DNA from: Oscillospiraceae bacterium
GTDB lineage: Bacteria > Bacillota > Clostridia > UMGS1810
Reading direction: 5' to 3'
Assembly (NCBI GenBank): GCA_015068565.1
Contig: SVKG01000002.1
Span: 1 to 39,325, forward strand
Length of the DNA: 39,325 nucleotides
Shown here: one piece after another, positions 31,295 through 39,325 of the stretch
Layout of the letters: each line of letters begins with the position of its first letter
Numbering within the stretch: the stretch's first letter is position 1
The notes under the pieces: generated by a model
Databases searched by the model: none
Seen by the model: only the letters and a program-made list of their open reading frames with translations
What the model was told of the DNA's origin: nothing
Program-made: the position numbers and the translations under genes

Positions 31295-34200
31295 TTAATC
31301 GCGAGCCTGTCTTTTATAAGTTTCGTATCTTTCAGCCAGATCCTTTTCTGCTTTGTCAAAGAGTTTCTCTGCAACTTCGGGGAACGCCTTTTTAAGCATG
31401 AGGTATCTGTTTTCGCCTTCCAAGAATTCTTTAACTGTGCCTGTGGGTTCCTTAGAGTCAAGAATGAAGGGGTTCTTGCCTTCTTCTTTAAGGAGAGGAT
31501 TATATCTCCACAAGTGCCAGTAGCCTGTTTCAACGGCTTTCTTTTCTTCGGCAATTGAGTTACCCATACCGCCTTTTGCTTTGATACCGTGGTTGATACA
31601 GGGAGCATAAGCGATAATAAGTGAAGGTCCGGGATATGCTTCTGCTTCTTTGATTGCTTTAAGAGCCTGAGCCATATCAGCACCAAGAGCAATCTGCGCT
31701 ACATACACATAACCGTAGGTTGTGCCGATCATACCCAAATCCTTTTTCTTAACCCTCTTACCGGATGCAGCAAATTTAGCAACCGCAGCAGTAGGTGTAG
31801 ATTTAGATGACTGACCGCCTGTGTTTGAGTAAACCTCGGTATCTACAACGAAAATGTTTACATCCTCGCCGGATGCGATAACGTGGTCAAGACCGCCGTA
31901 ACCGATATCGTATGCCCAACCGTCACCACCGAAGATCCACTGTGACTTCTTAACGAGATAGTCGCATCTGTCAGCAATCTCTTTAACAGCAGCATTGCTC
32001 ATATCAGCATCTTTAATAAGTGCTTCGATCTTATCAGCGGCTTCTTTTGAACCCTTAGCGCAATCTTTTGCGTCGATCCATTCTTTGAAAGCAGCAGCCA
32101 GTTCAGGTGATACTGCATCCATTGCTTCGTTCATTCTTGCAGCAAGAGTGTTTCTTACTTTCTTATTGGCGATTGCCATACCAAGACCGAACTCAGCGTT
32201 ATCCTCGAAGAGAGAGTTTGCCCATGCGGGACCTCTGCCGTTCTCGTCTTTGCAGTAAGGCATTGAAGGTGCTGATCCGCCCCAGATTGAAGTACAACCT
32301 GTTGCATTGGCTACCATCATTCTGTCACCAAACAGTTGTGTGATAAGTTTGATATAAGGTGTCTCACCGCAACCTGCACAAGCGCCTGAGAATTCAAGGT
32401 AAGGCTGTGCGAACTGTGAGTTCTTGATGTTTGAAGATTTATCAACGAGGTGCGCTTTATTCTTAACTGTTTCAATACCGTAGGTCCAGTTAACTGCTTC
32501 AACCTCTGAAACCTCGTCGATGGGTTTCATAACAAGTGCCTTGCCCTTAGGTGCGGGACATACGTTTGCACAAACGCCGCAGCCCAAGCAGTCAAGAGGA
32601 GATACCTGAATTCTGAATTCAAGACCTGCAAAGTCCTTACCGATGGCTTTGAGTGTTTCAAATCCGGCAGGAGCAGCAGCCTTTTCTGCTTCGTCAACCA
32701 ATACGGGACGGATAGCAGCGTGAGGACATACGAGTGAACACTGGTTACACTGGATACAGGTGTCTTTGTTCCAAGAGGGAACCATAACGGCTACGCCGCG
32801 TTTTTCATATCTTGATGTGCCTGTTTCGAAAGTTCCGTCTTCACGGCCTAAGAATGTGCTCACGGGGAGTTTATTACCGCGCTGTGCATTTACAGGGTCA
32901 ACTACCTTTGTGATGAACTCGGGACGGTTAGCATCTACTTTGATATCGTCCTTTGCATCCTTCCAACTAGCTGGAACATCAATCTTAACGAGAGCGTCAA
33001 CTGCACCGTCAACTGCTGCGCAGTTCATGTTAACGATTTCGTCACCCTTCTTGCCGTATGTCTTTTTAATTGCCTCTTTAATGAGTTTAACTGCTTCATC
33101 AAAAGGAATAACATTGGCAAGTTTGAAGAACGCACTCTGTGTTACCATGTTGATTCTTGTAGAACCGAGACCAACCTTAACTGCAACATCAACAGCGTTG
33201 ATGGTGTAGAAGTTGATTTCGTTTTCTGCAATATAGCGTTTTACGTTAGCGGGGAGTCTGTCATTAAGTTCCTCGGGTGTCCATACGCAGTTCAAAAGGA
33301 ATGTTCCGCCTTTTCTTAAACCTTCGAGTACATCGTACTGATATACATAAGCAGGTTTATGACATGCTATATAGTCAGCCTCGTCGAGGAGGTATGTTGA
33401 CTTGATGGGAGTTTTACCAAATCTTAAATGAGACATGGTAACACCGCCGGATTTTTTGGAGTCGTAATCAAAATATGCCTGAGCATACATATCAGTATTG
33501 TCACCGATGATTTTGATAGCGTCTTTGTTAGCACCAACTGTACCGTCTGAACCGAAGCCCCAGAACTTACAACGTGTTGCACCGGCAGGAGCAGCGTTTA
33601 CTCTTTCGCCAAGTTCAAGTGAAAGGTTTGTAACGTCGTCTTTGATACCGATTGTAAACTCTTTCTTGGGTTCTTTTGCATCAAGGTTAGCAAATACTGC
33701 AACAAGTTGTGTGGGAGTAGTATCTTTTGAACCAAGACCGAAACGTCCGCCGATAATCATGGGTGCTTTGTCGCAATCTTTATAAAGGTTGCAAACATCA
33801 AGATAAAGAGGTTCGCCAAGTGAACCGGGTTCTTTTGTTCTGTCAAGTACTGCAATCTTTTCAACAGTCTTGGGCATTACATCGAAGAAGTATTTTGCAG
33901 AGAAAGGTCTGTAAAGGTGAACTTCAAGTACACCAACCTTTTCGCCTTTTGCATTAAGGTAATCAACAGTTTCTTCAAGTGCCTGACATACACTGCCCAT
34001 AGCAACGATAACCTTTGTTGCATCAGCAGCACCGTAATAATTGAAGGGTTTGTACTCACGGCCTGTGATTTTGGTGATTTCCTTCATGTAATCTGCAACG
34101 ATATCGGGAATTGCATCGTAATATTTATTACATGCCTCTCTGCCCTGGAAGTAGATATCGCCGTTCTGTGCTGTACCGCGGAGTACGGGATGTTCAGGGT

Positions 34201-34825
34201 TGAGTGCTCTGTCTTTGAACTCTTTGAGTGCTTTCCAGTCAACGAGTTTTTTGAGGTCTTCATAATCCATAACTTCAATCTTCTGGATTTCGTGTGATGT
34301 ACGGAAACCGTCAAAGAAATGAAGGAAAGGAACTCTACCTTTAATTGAAGCAAGGTGTGCAACACCGCCTAAGTCCATTGTTTCCTGAACACTGCCTGAT
34401 GCGAGCATCGCAAAACCTGTCTGACGACAAGCCATAACGTCCTGATGGTCGCCGAAAATGTTAAGCGCATGTGCAGCCAATGCACGGGCACTTACATGGA
34501 ATACAGTGGGAAGAAGTTCACCCGCGATCTTGTACATATTGGGGATCATAAGGAGCAATCCCTGTGATGCTGTGAATGTGGTGGTCATAGCACCTGCTTG
34601 AAGTGAACCGTGAACAGCACCTGCTGCACCGGCCTCGGACTGCATCTCTACAACTTCAACAGTCTCACCATAAATGTTCTTCAAGCCTTTTGCACTCCAC
34701 TCATCAACATATTCAGCCATTGTTGACGAAGGAGTAATGGGGTAAATTGCCGCAACCTCAGTAAACGCATACGCGCAATGAGCAGCAGCGCAGTTACCGT
34801 CCATGGTCTTAAATGTTTTAGCCAT
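31295..34825 (-). CDS. nifJ: Pyruvate:ferredoxin (flavodoxin) oxidoreductase, single-chain
   Basis: 1176 residues from the ATG at 34825, with AGGAGG upstream; the longer frame crosses the promoter. It oxidises pyruvate with CoA to acetyl-CoA and CO2 and reduces ferredoxin. Domains in order: pyrimidine-binding domain I (AAIYPITPSSTMAEYVDEW), central CoA/domain III regions, and a 2x[4Fe-4S] ferredoxin domain with CIQCNQCSLVCP (about 689) and CLGCGVCANVCP (about 742). The TPP-binding domain has CAGCGETPY near 815, GDGWAYDIGYGGLDH, and VYSNTGGQSSKSTPT. All cluster cysteines are present. Ferredoxin reduced here could feed the Rnf complex encoded nearby. It is monocistronic. Confidence 0.98.
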   Translation of the reverse strand: MAKTFKTMDGNCAAAHCAYAFTEVAAIYPITPSSTMAEYVDEWSAKGLKNIYGETVEVVEMQSEAGAAGAVHGSLQAGAMTTTFTASQGLLLMIPNMYKIAGELLPTVFHVSARALAAHALNIFGDHQDVMACRQTGFAMLASGSVQETMDLGGVAHLASIKGRVPFLHFFDGFRTSHEIQKIEVMDYEDLKKLVDWKALKEFKDRALNPEHPVLRGTAQNGDIYFQGREACNKYYDAIPDIVADYMKEITKITGREYKPFNYYGAADATKVIVAMGSVCQALEETVDYLNAKGEKVGVLEVHLYRPFSAKYFFDVMPKTVEKIAVLDRTKEPGSLGEPLYLDVCNLYKDCDKAPMIIGGRFGLGSKDTTPTQLVAVFANLDAKEPKKEFTIGIKDDVTNLSLELGERVNAAPAGATRCKFWGFGSDGTVGANKDAIKIIGDNTDMYAQAYFDYDSKKSGGVTMSHLRFGKTPIKSTYLLDEADYIACHKPAYVYQYDVLEGLRKGGTFLLNCVWTPEELNDRLPANVKRYIAENEINFYTINAVDVAVKVGLGSTRINMVTQSAFFKLANVIPFDEAVKLIKEAIKKTYGKKGDEIVNMNCAAVDGAVDALVKIDVPASWKDAKDDIKVDANRPEFITKVVDPVNAQRGNKLPVSTFLGREDGTFETGTSRYEKRGVAVMVPSWNKDTCIQCNQCSLVCPHAAIRPVLVDEAEKAAAPAGFETLKAIGKDFAGLEFRIQVSPLDCLGCGVCANVCPAPKGKALVMKPIDEVSEVEAVNWTYGIETVKNKAHLVDKSSNIKNSQFAQPYLEFSGACAGCGETPYIKLITQLFGDRMMVANATGCTSIWGGSAPSMPYCKDENGRGPAWANSLFEDNAEFGLGMAIANKKVRNTLAARMNEAMDAVSPELAAAFKEWIDAKDCAKGSKEAADKIEALIKDADMSNAAVKEIADRCDYLVKKSQWIFGGDGWAYDIGYGGLDHVIASGEDVNIFVVDTEVYSNTGGQSSKSTPTAAVAKFAASGKRVKKKDLGMIGTTYGYVYVAQIALGADMAQALKAIKEAEAYPGPSLIIAYAPCINHGIKAKGGMGNSIAEEKKAVETGYWHLWRYNPLLKEEGKNPFILDSKEPTGTVKEFLEGENRYLMLKKAFPEVAEKLFDKAEKDLAERYETYKRQARD

Positions 34826-34888
34826 GATAATTCTGCCTCCTATCAAATTTCTATACATAATATAAAAAAGACATAAACATACAAACTG

Positions 34889-34917
34889 ATTATAACACAT
34901 GTTTTTTCAATTTTCAA
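34889..34917 (-). promoter_or_regulatory. Sigma-A promoter for pyruvate:ferredoxin oxidoreductase
   Basis: On the - strand TTGAAA (34912-34917), 17 nt, TATAAT (34889-34894), 63 bp before the ATG. The rest of the 322-bp divergent gap (34826-35147) holds no gene. Toward glmM I see only weak -35/-10 candidates (TTGTCA at 35044) and a 6-bp hairpin CTGTAT/ATACAG (35114-35133) just before the glmM ribosome binding site. Confidence 0.85.
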
Positions 34918-35147
34918 ATACTATTTTTACATTTTTGAGATTTGTCGAATTTTTATAAATACAGACATATTTTGGGGTTTTGTTTTGTTAAACTGCCCAA
35001 GCGATGCAACACAGCAATCACAATGTACCGCTTCAATCCGTGTTTGTCAAAAAAATGGCGGTCGGGTTAATGACTTTTTATATGTTTGATAATATGAGGG
35101 AATAATACATAAACTGTATGTAAGTAAATACAGAAAGGATGATTTTT

Positions 35148-36578
35148 TTGACACTTGGTAAAAAGGAAAATCCCGATGCCTCCATCGGAAACAAATACTT
35201 TGGCACAGACGGTTTCAGGGGCGAAGCCAATATGAATCTTACATCTATGCAGGCGTACAAGGTGGGCAGATTTCTCGGCTGGTATTTTTCTTCTGCCCTT
35301 TCAGGTTGCGATAAGGCCGCTTACCGTCCGCGCATCGTAATAGGCAAAGATACCCGCCGTTCAAGTTATATGATTGAATACTCCATAGCAGCAGGTATAA
35401 CTGCTTCGGGAGCAGACGCTTATATGCTGCACGTTACCACCACGCCCAGCGTTTCCTACGTTACAAGACAGGATGATTTTGACTGCGGTATTATGATTAC
35501 TGCATCACACAATCCTTTCTATGACAATGGAATCAAGGTTATTAACCGCCATGGAGAAAAACTTAACGATAAGACGATTTCCCTTATTGAAGCATATCTT
35601 GACGGCAACCTCAAAACTCTCGGTATAAACGACGATGACATCCCTCTTGCAAAACGCGAGAGAATCGGACGTATTATCGACTATGTTTCCGGCAGAAACC
35701 GTTATGTGGGATATCTTATATCTCTCGCATCAAATTCATACAAGAATTTAAGAATCGGTCTTGACTGCGCAAACGGCGCATCATGGATGATTGCAAAATC
35801 AGTATTTGCCGCATTGGGTGCACACACAACTGTAATAGGCGCAGAGCCTGACGGTCTTAATGTAAACCGGGATTGTGGCTCTACCCATATTGAAAATTTA
35901 TGCAAACTGGTAAGGGAAAATCATCTTGATGCAGGTTTTGCCTTTGACGGAGATTGCGACAGATGTATCGCAGTTGACGGCAACGGCAACGTGGTTGACG
36001 GCGATGCTATGATGTATATTCTCGGAAAGCGTTTGAAATCAAGAGGTATGCTAAACGACAACACCATCGTTGCAACAGTTATGTCAAACAGCGGTCTTAT
36101 TTCAAGTCTTAAACAGGAAGGCATCAAGTGTGTGCAAACCACAGTTGGTGACCGTTTTGTTTACGAATGTATGCAGGAAAACGATTACAGTCTCGGCGGT
36201 GAACAGTCAGGCCACATAATACTCAAAAAGTACGCCACCACAGGTGACGGTCTGCTCACAGCGATTATGATTACGGAAGAGATTTGCGATTCCAAACTTT
36301 CACTCGCAGAACTTACCTCTCCCGTAAAACTCTATCCGCAGTACACAAAAAACGTGAGAGTAAAAGACAAAGACGCAGTGATGGACGACTCCGCAGTGCT
36401 CAAAGAGAGAGATGCGGTTGAAAAACTTATAGACGGCAAAGGCAGAGTGTTACTTCGTAAAAGCGGTACAGAACCTGTTATAAGGGTTATGACCGAGTGC
36501 GAGACAGAAAGGCTTTGTGTGGAATATGCCGACAGAATTGTAGAGGCAATAGTCAAGGGAGGTCACAGCATTGGTTAA
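35148..36578 (+). CDS. glmM: Phosphoglucosamine mutase (GlmM-like phosphohexomutase)
   Basis: 476 residues from a TTG at 35148. An ATG at 35139 is in frame but overlaps the AGAAAGGATGA ribosome binding site, so the TTG is preferred. GlmM converts glucosamine 6-phosphate to the 1-phosphate for UDP-GlcNAc synthesis. Motifs: KYFGTDGFRGEAN, the phosphoserine loop MITASHNPFYDNGIK, metal loop AFDGDCDRCIAVD (Cys in the variable position), GGEQSGHI for sugar specificity, and RKSGTEPVIRVMTE for phosphate. These fit GlmM better than phosphomannomutase. It overlaps the next gene by 8 bp and is followed by nagB, an amino-sugar set. Confidence 0.94.
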   Translation: MTLGKKENPDASIGNKYFGTDGFRGEANMNLTSMQAYKVGRFLGWYFSSALSGCDKAAYRPRIVIGKDTRRSSYMIEYSIAAGITASGADAYMLHVTTTPSVSYVTRQDDFDCGIMITASHNPFYDNGIKVINRHGEKLNDKTISLIEAYLDGNLKTLGINDDDIPLAKRERIGRIIDYVSGRNRYVGYLISLASNSYKNLRIGLDCANGASWMIAKSVFAALGAHTTVIGAEPDGLNVNRDCGSTHIENLCKLVRENHLDAGFAFDGDCDRCIAVDGNGNVVDGDAMMYILGKRLKSRGMLNDNTIVATVMSNSGLISSLKQEGIKCVQTTVGDRFVYECMQENDYSLGGEQSGHIILKKYATTGDGLLTAIMITEEICDSKLSLAELTSPVKLYPQYTKNVRVKDKDAVMDDSAVLKERDAVEKLIDGKGRVLLRKSGTEPVIRVMTECETERLCVEYADRIVEAIVKGGHSIG

Positions 36579-37233
36579 GAAAGTTAAAACAAAGGAACTT
36601 TTTGATTGCAAAAACGAACACCTTGCTCTTTTTTTTGAAAAGTACGAGTATCCGTGGGAGATGCTTCCGCACATAAAAGATTTCATACTGGATTTTATAG
36701 CAAATCCCCCTGCCGGATATACGCTTATAGCAGAGGGTGTTCTCGTTGGTGAGAATGTCAGCATCCACCCCGCCGCAACAATTATGCCACCCACAGTTAT
36801 TGGCAGCGGCACAGAGATACGCCCCGGCGCATTTATAAGAGGAAGCGTTATAACAGGCACAAAATGTGTTATAGGAAATTCCAGCGAACTTAAAAATGCA
36901 ATTTTACTTGACAGCGTTCAGGTACCACACTATAATTATGTTGGGGATTCCGTACTGGGAAACAAAGCACACATGGGGGCAGGGGCTATATGCTCCAACC
37001 TTAAATCCGACGGAAAGACTGTTGTAATCCACGGAGAAGCCGAACACGAAACCGGTCTGCGAAAGATAGGTGCTATCCTGGCAGACGGCGCAGATATCGG
37101 GTGCGGATGTGTACTTAATCCCGGCACTGTAATCGGCAAGAACACATCGGTTTATCCCCTAACGTCTTTAAGGGGTGTGTATCCCGAAGACTCTATTGTA
37201 AAGGCAAATGACAATATAGTTAAAAGAAGATAA
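36571..37233 (+). CDS. Left-handed beta-helix protein, GlmU acetyltransferase-like, without the uridylyltransferase domain
   Basis: 220 residues from a TTG (36571) with AGGGAGGT 8 bp upstream. After an N-terminal helical part (LFDCKNEHLALFFEKYEYPWEML) come hexapeptide repeats: VLVGENVSIHPAATIMPPTVIGSGTEIRPGAFIRG, then SVLGNKAHMGAGAICSNLKSDG and DIGCGCVLNPGTVIGKNTSVYP. This resembles the C-terminal half of GlmU and related sugar nucleotide enzymes. There is no GxGTRM-type nucleotidyltransferase domain. Between glmM and nagB it may act on an amino sugar phosphate or carry another acyl transfer; the exact substrate is unknown. Confidence 0.85.
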   Translation: MVKKVKTKELFDCKNEHLALFFEKYEYPWEMLPHIKDFILDFIANPPAGYTLIAEGVLVGENVSIHPAATIMPPTVIGSGTEIRPGAFIRGSVITGTKCVIGNSSELKNAILLDSVQVPHYNYVGDSVLGNKAHMGAGAICSNLKSDGKTVVIHGEAEHETGLRKIGAILADGADIGCGCVLNPGTVIGKNTSVYPLTSLRGVYPEDSIVKANDNIVKRR

Positions 37234-37253
37234 AATGAAAGGGTGTTTTTATT

Positions 37254-37964
37254 ATGAATTTTATAACAGTGGACAGTTATGAGGCTTTGAGCAAAAAAGC
37301 AGCAGACATCATCGCTTCGCAGATCATTTTAAAGAAAGACTGTGTTTTAGGTCTTGCGACAGGGTCTTCACCTGTCGGTACATACGAAATTCTTGCAAAA
37401 ATGTGTGCTGACGGAAAAATCGATTTTTCTTGTGTTACTTCTGTTAACCTTGACGAATATGCAGGGCTTACTCCTGATAACGACCAGAGTTACAGATATT
37501 TTATGAACAAGAACCTTTTTTCAAAAGTTAACATTGACATTGCAAAAACCCATGTTCCCGACGGCTGTGCTCCCGACCTTACAAAAGAGGGGGAACGTTA
37601 CGATGCACTTATAGAGGAACTTGGCGGTATAGACATTCAACTTCTCGGTATCGGGTTAGACGGTCATATCGGCTTTAATGAGCCTGACGAGTTCTTTACG
37701 GCGGAAACTCACAGTGTTAAACTTGACGAGTCAACTATCGAGGCAAACGCCCGTTTCTTTGAATCTATTGATGATGTGCCGCGCGAAGCAATCACAATGG
37801 GTATGAAATCCATTATGGGCGCAAAAAAGGTGCTCCTTATTGCCAACGGCAAAAATAAAAAGGAAATCGTTGAAAAGGCATTTTTCGGCCCTATCACTCC
37901 AAAGGTTCCTGCATCTATTTTGCAACTCCACAAAGACGTTACGGTTATCTTCTGCGAAAACTGA
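37254..37964 (+). CDS. nagB: Glucosamine-6-phosphate deaminase
   Basis: 236 residues, a normal length for the short bacterial form. It converts glucosamine 6-phosphate to fructose 6-phosphate and ammonia. Motifs: GLATGSSPVGTYEIL for phosphate, SVNLDEYAGLTPDNDQSYRYFM with the catalytic Asp, and GIGLDGHIGFNEPDEFF with the ring-opening His. GAAAGGGTG lies before the ATG. With glmM and the beta-helix protein upstream, it balances amino-sugar flow between glycolysis and wall precursors. A bidirectional terminator follows. Confidence 0.96.
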   Translation: MNFITVDSYEALSKKAADIIASQIILKKDCVLGLATGSSPVGTYEILAKMCADGKIDFSCVTSVNLDEYAGLTPDNDQSYRYFMNKNLFSKVNIDIAKTHVPDGCAPDLTKEGERYDALIEELGGIDIQLLGIGLDGHIGFNEPDEFFTAETHSVKLDESTIEANARFFESIDDVPREAITMGMKSIMGAKKVLLIANGKNKKEIVEKAFFGPITPKVPASILQLHKDVTVIFCEN

Positions 37965-37981
37965 TAACAAATAAAAAGCAT

Positions 37982-38010
37982 AAAAAAGCACCCTGTCGGG
38001 TGCTTTTTTT
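37982..38010. terminator. Bidirectional terminator between nagB and rnfB
   Basis: AAAAAAGCACCC (37982-37993) pairs with GGGTGCTTTTTT (37998-38009) around TGTC. A and T runs on both sides allow it to serve nagB on the + strand and rnfB on the - strand. Confidence 0.95.
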
Positions 38011-38016
38011 ATGCAA

Positions 38017-38805
38017 TCATTTTATTTTGATTATCTTTCTGGGACACGCCTCAACGCACACGCCACAGGCGGTACATTTATCCGTATCAACCTTTGCAAG
38101 GTTGTTTTCAACGTGTATAGCGTCAAACTCACACTTTTTCTCACATATCTTACAGCCGAAGCAACCCACGTCGCAGACATTACGCACAACTGCCCCCTTA
38201 TCGGCAGAGTTACAATTAACAAAAGCGCAAGGTTTATCCTCTACAAGCTTAATAAGACCCTTGGGGCAGATATCTGCACACGCTCCGCAGCCAACACATT
38301 TCGCCCTGTCTACAAAAGCCACGCCATCTGAAACGGTTATTGCTCCGTAAATACACTTTTCTGCGCAACTGCCAAGGCCCAAACATCCGTAACTGCATTC
38401 TTTGGGGCCTCCGCCAAGTTGGGACGCCGTTACACAATCGTTTGTGCCGTAATACTCGTACTTTGATTTTGCAACAGCGCAAGAGCCCACACAGGATACA
38501 TGAGCAACCTTTTTAACTCTTTTACCTGCTTGAACACCCATAATCTCTGCAATAGCAGAAAGTTTTTCATCAGTCATAAGGTTACAACGTGAGATTTGCG
38601 CACCATCTGCAACTATGCCTTTTGCAAAGGCACTGCAACCTGCATAACCGCATCCGCCACAATTTGCGCCCGGCAGGATCTCTGCTATCTTCTCTTCACG
38701 TTCATCGGTTTTTACACTGAAAACTACTGATGCAAATGCCAACAGTGCACCAAAAAACAATGCTATCGCACCTATTGACAATGCGGGAAATAATATCTCG
38801 TTCAC
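38017..38805 (-). CDS. rnfB: Rnf electron transport complex subunit B
   Basis: 262 residues from a GTG start (38805) with AAGGAGGAG before it. An N-terminal membrane helix (about residues 6-30) is followed by the Cys-rich motif PGANCGGCGYAGCSAFA (about residues 45-61). Further clusters are CVGSCAVAKS, CSYGCLGLGSCAEKC, CVGCGACADICP, CFGCKICEKKC and a final CTACGVCVEACP, several [4Fe-4S] sites. Rnf passes electrons from ferredoxin to NAD+ and exports Na+ or H+. rnfB is normally the last gene of the clostridial operon, as here: it follows rnfA by 12 bp and ends at a terminator. Confidence 0.96.
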   Translation of the reverse strand: MNEILFPALSIGAIALFFGALLAFASVVFSVKTDEREEKIAEILPGANCGGCGYAGCSAFAKGIVADGAQISRCNLMTDEKLSAIAEIMGVQAGKRVKKVAHVSCVGSCAVAKSKYEYYGTNDCVTASQLGGGPKECSYGCLGLGSCAEKCIYGAITVSDGVAFVDRAKCVGCGACADICPKGLIKLVEDKPCAFVNCNSADKGAVVRNVCDVGCFGCKICEKKCEFDAIHVENNLAKVDTDKCTACGVCVEACPRKIIKIK

Positions 38806-38817
38806 GTTATCTCCTCC

Positions 38818-39325
38818 TTAAAATGACAAACCCTGGAAGCCAAGGAATGCAATCGACAGAAGTCCTGCCGAAACAAGTGCAATAGGAAAGCCTTTAAGAT
38901 ATTTGGGGATACGGGAAGTTTCCAGTCTTTCCCTCACTCCCGCAAAAAGCACAATCGCAAGCATAAATCCAAGAGCCGCTGCAAAGGAGTACCAGAGCGA
39001 TGTGCCGAAGTCATAATTTCTCTGCACGTTTATCATGGTGACACCTAAAACAGCACAGTTAGTAGTGATAAGGGGCAGATATATACCCAATGCCGAATAC
39101 AGTGCCGGTAACGCCTTTTTTACAAACATTTCTGCAAACTGTACCAGGGAAGCAATAACAAGGATAAATGCCATAGTTTGAAGATACGGTGCATCGGCTA
39201 TTACATACCGGTTTACCACCCATGTAAGGGCAGATGCCGCAACCATTACAAACGTAACCGCTATACCCATACCTGCGGCTGTTTCTATCTTCTTCGATAC
39301 ACCAAGGAACGGGCATATACCCATA
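38818..39325 (-). CDS. rnfA: Rnf electron transport complex subunit A (5' end outside window)
   Basis: 168 visible residues of an integral membrane protein with about five segments. The ATG at 39324 is internal: its residues GICPFLGVSKKIETAAGMG match the first cytoplasmic loop of RnfA, so about 20 residues lie beyond the window edge. Other family features are YLPLITTNCAVLGV, with a cysteine of the membrane [2Fe-2S] site, and LVSAGLLSIAFLGFQGL at the end. RnfA and RnfE together form the membrane core. The remaining rnf genes should lie just past the right edge. Confidence 0.95.
   Translation of the reverse strand, partial: MGICPFLGVSKKIETAAGMGIAVTFVMVAASALTWVVNRYVIADAPYLQTMAFILVIASLVQFAEMFVKKALPALYSALGIYLPLITTNCAVLGVTMINVQRNYDFGTSLWYSFAAALGFMLAIVLFAGVRERLETSRIPKYLKGFPIALVSAGLLSIAFLGFQGLSF

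Noticed and set aside
31295-34825. Long + strand and - strand open frames inside the pyruvate oxidoreductase gene
   Set aside because: They are shadows of a long, fully recognisable coding sequence and carry no motifs.
34826-34900. Longer N-terminus for pyruvate:ferredoxin oxidoreductase
   Set aside because: It would start inside the promoter and adds a Cys-rich, unrelated stretch; the family starts at MAKTFKTMDGN.
34918-35138. Riboswitch or glmS-type ribozyme before glmM
   Set aside because: No recognisable conserved core was found; only a short hairpin and weak promoter-like boxes are present.

Overview
The window looks like chromosomal core genome from a spore-forming, anaerobic Clostridia-type Firmicute. 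The sporulation genes gpr and spoIIP, pyruvate:ferredoxin oxidoreductase, the Rnf complex, the Asp23/FakA pair, and strong AGGAGG-type ribosome binding sites with sigma-A promoters all point this way. Finer placement (for example an Oscillospirales-like gut lineage) is only a guess. No prophage, insertion sequence or CRISPR array is visible.

Left part, + strand: 2-6368 is a translation/RNA operon. It runs ffh (cut by the window edge), rpsP, khpA, rimM, trmD, a membrane-spanning YhaN/SbcC-like ATPase overlapping trmD, an Asp23 protein and fakA, and ends at a terminator. rplS, which often follows trmD, is not there. Next come a YihY/BrkB membrane protein with its own promoter, a small antisense-oriented hypothetical gene, the sporulation pair gpr-spoIIP, and a membrane-anchored polysaccharide deacetylase. 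A tRNA-Leu(GAG) gene follows with a near-perfect promoter. The ~350 bp behind the tRNA are the strangest part of the window. They hold duplicated tRNA 3' ends, two terminators with different but fully paired stems, T-arm-like antisense blocks, strong hairpins, and then an orphan small XRE regulator.

Middle part, mostly - strand (read right to left in each unit): pyrC-FHA-ftsW/rodA; a lone low-molecular-weight phosphatase; the glycolytic operon pgk-tpiA-gpmI with hairpins in both gaps; rdgB-mutS2; rpsB-tsf with a structured leader; a PucR/CdaR-type regulator leading ftsE-ftsX-M23 hydrolase-S41 protease (divisome and cell-wall hydrolysis); a VanW/G5 surface protein; and pyruvate:ferredoxin oxidoreductase.

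Right part: on the + strand glmM, a stand-alone left-handed beta-helix acyltransferase-like protein and nagB form an amino-sugar operon feeding peptidoglycan synthesis. Converging on it from the right edge are rnfB and rnfA (cut by the window), the end of an Rnf operon that would use ferredoxin reduced by the pyruvate oxidoreductase.

Most genes are ordinary housekeeping. Several starts were moved inward from the longest open frame because the ribosome binding site and family alignment favour the shorter form. Non-ATG starts (TTG or GTG) are inferred for at least seven genes.
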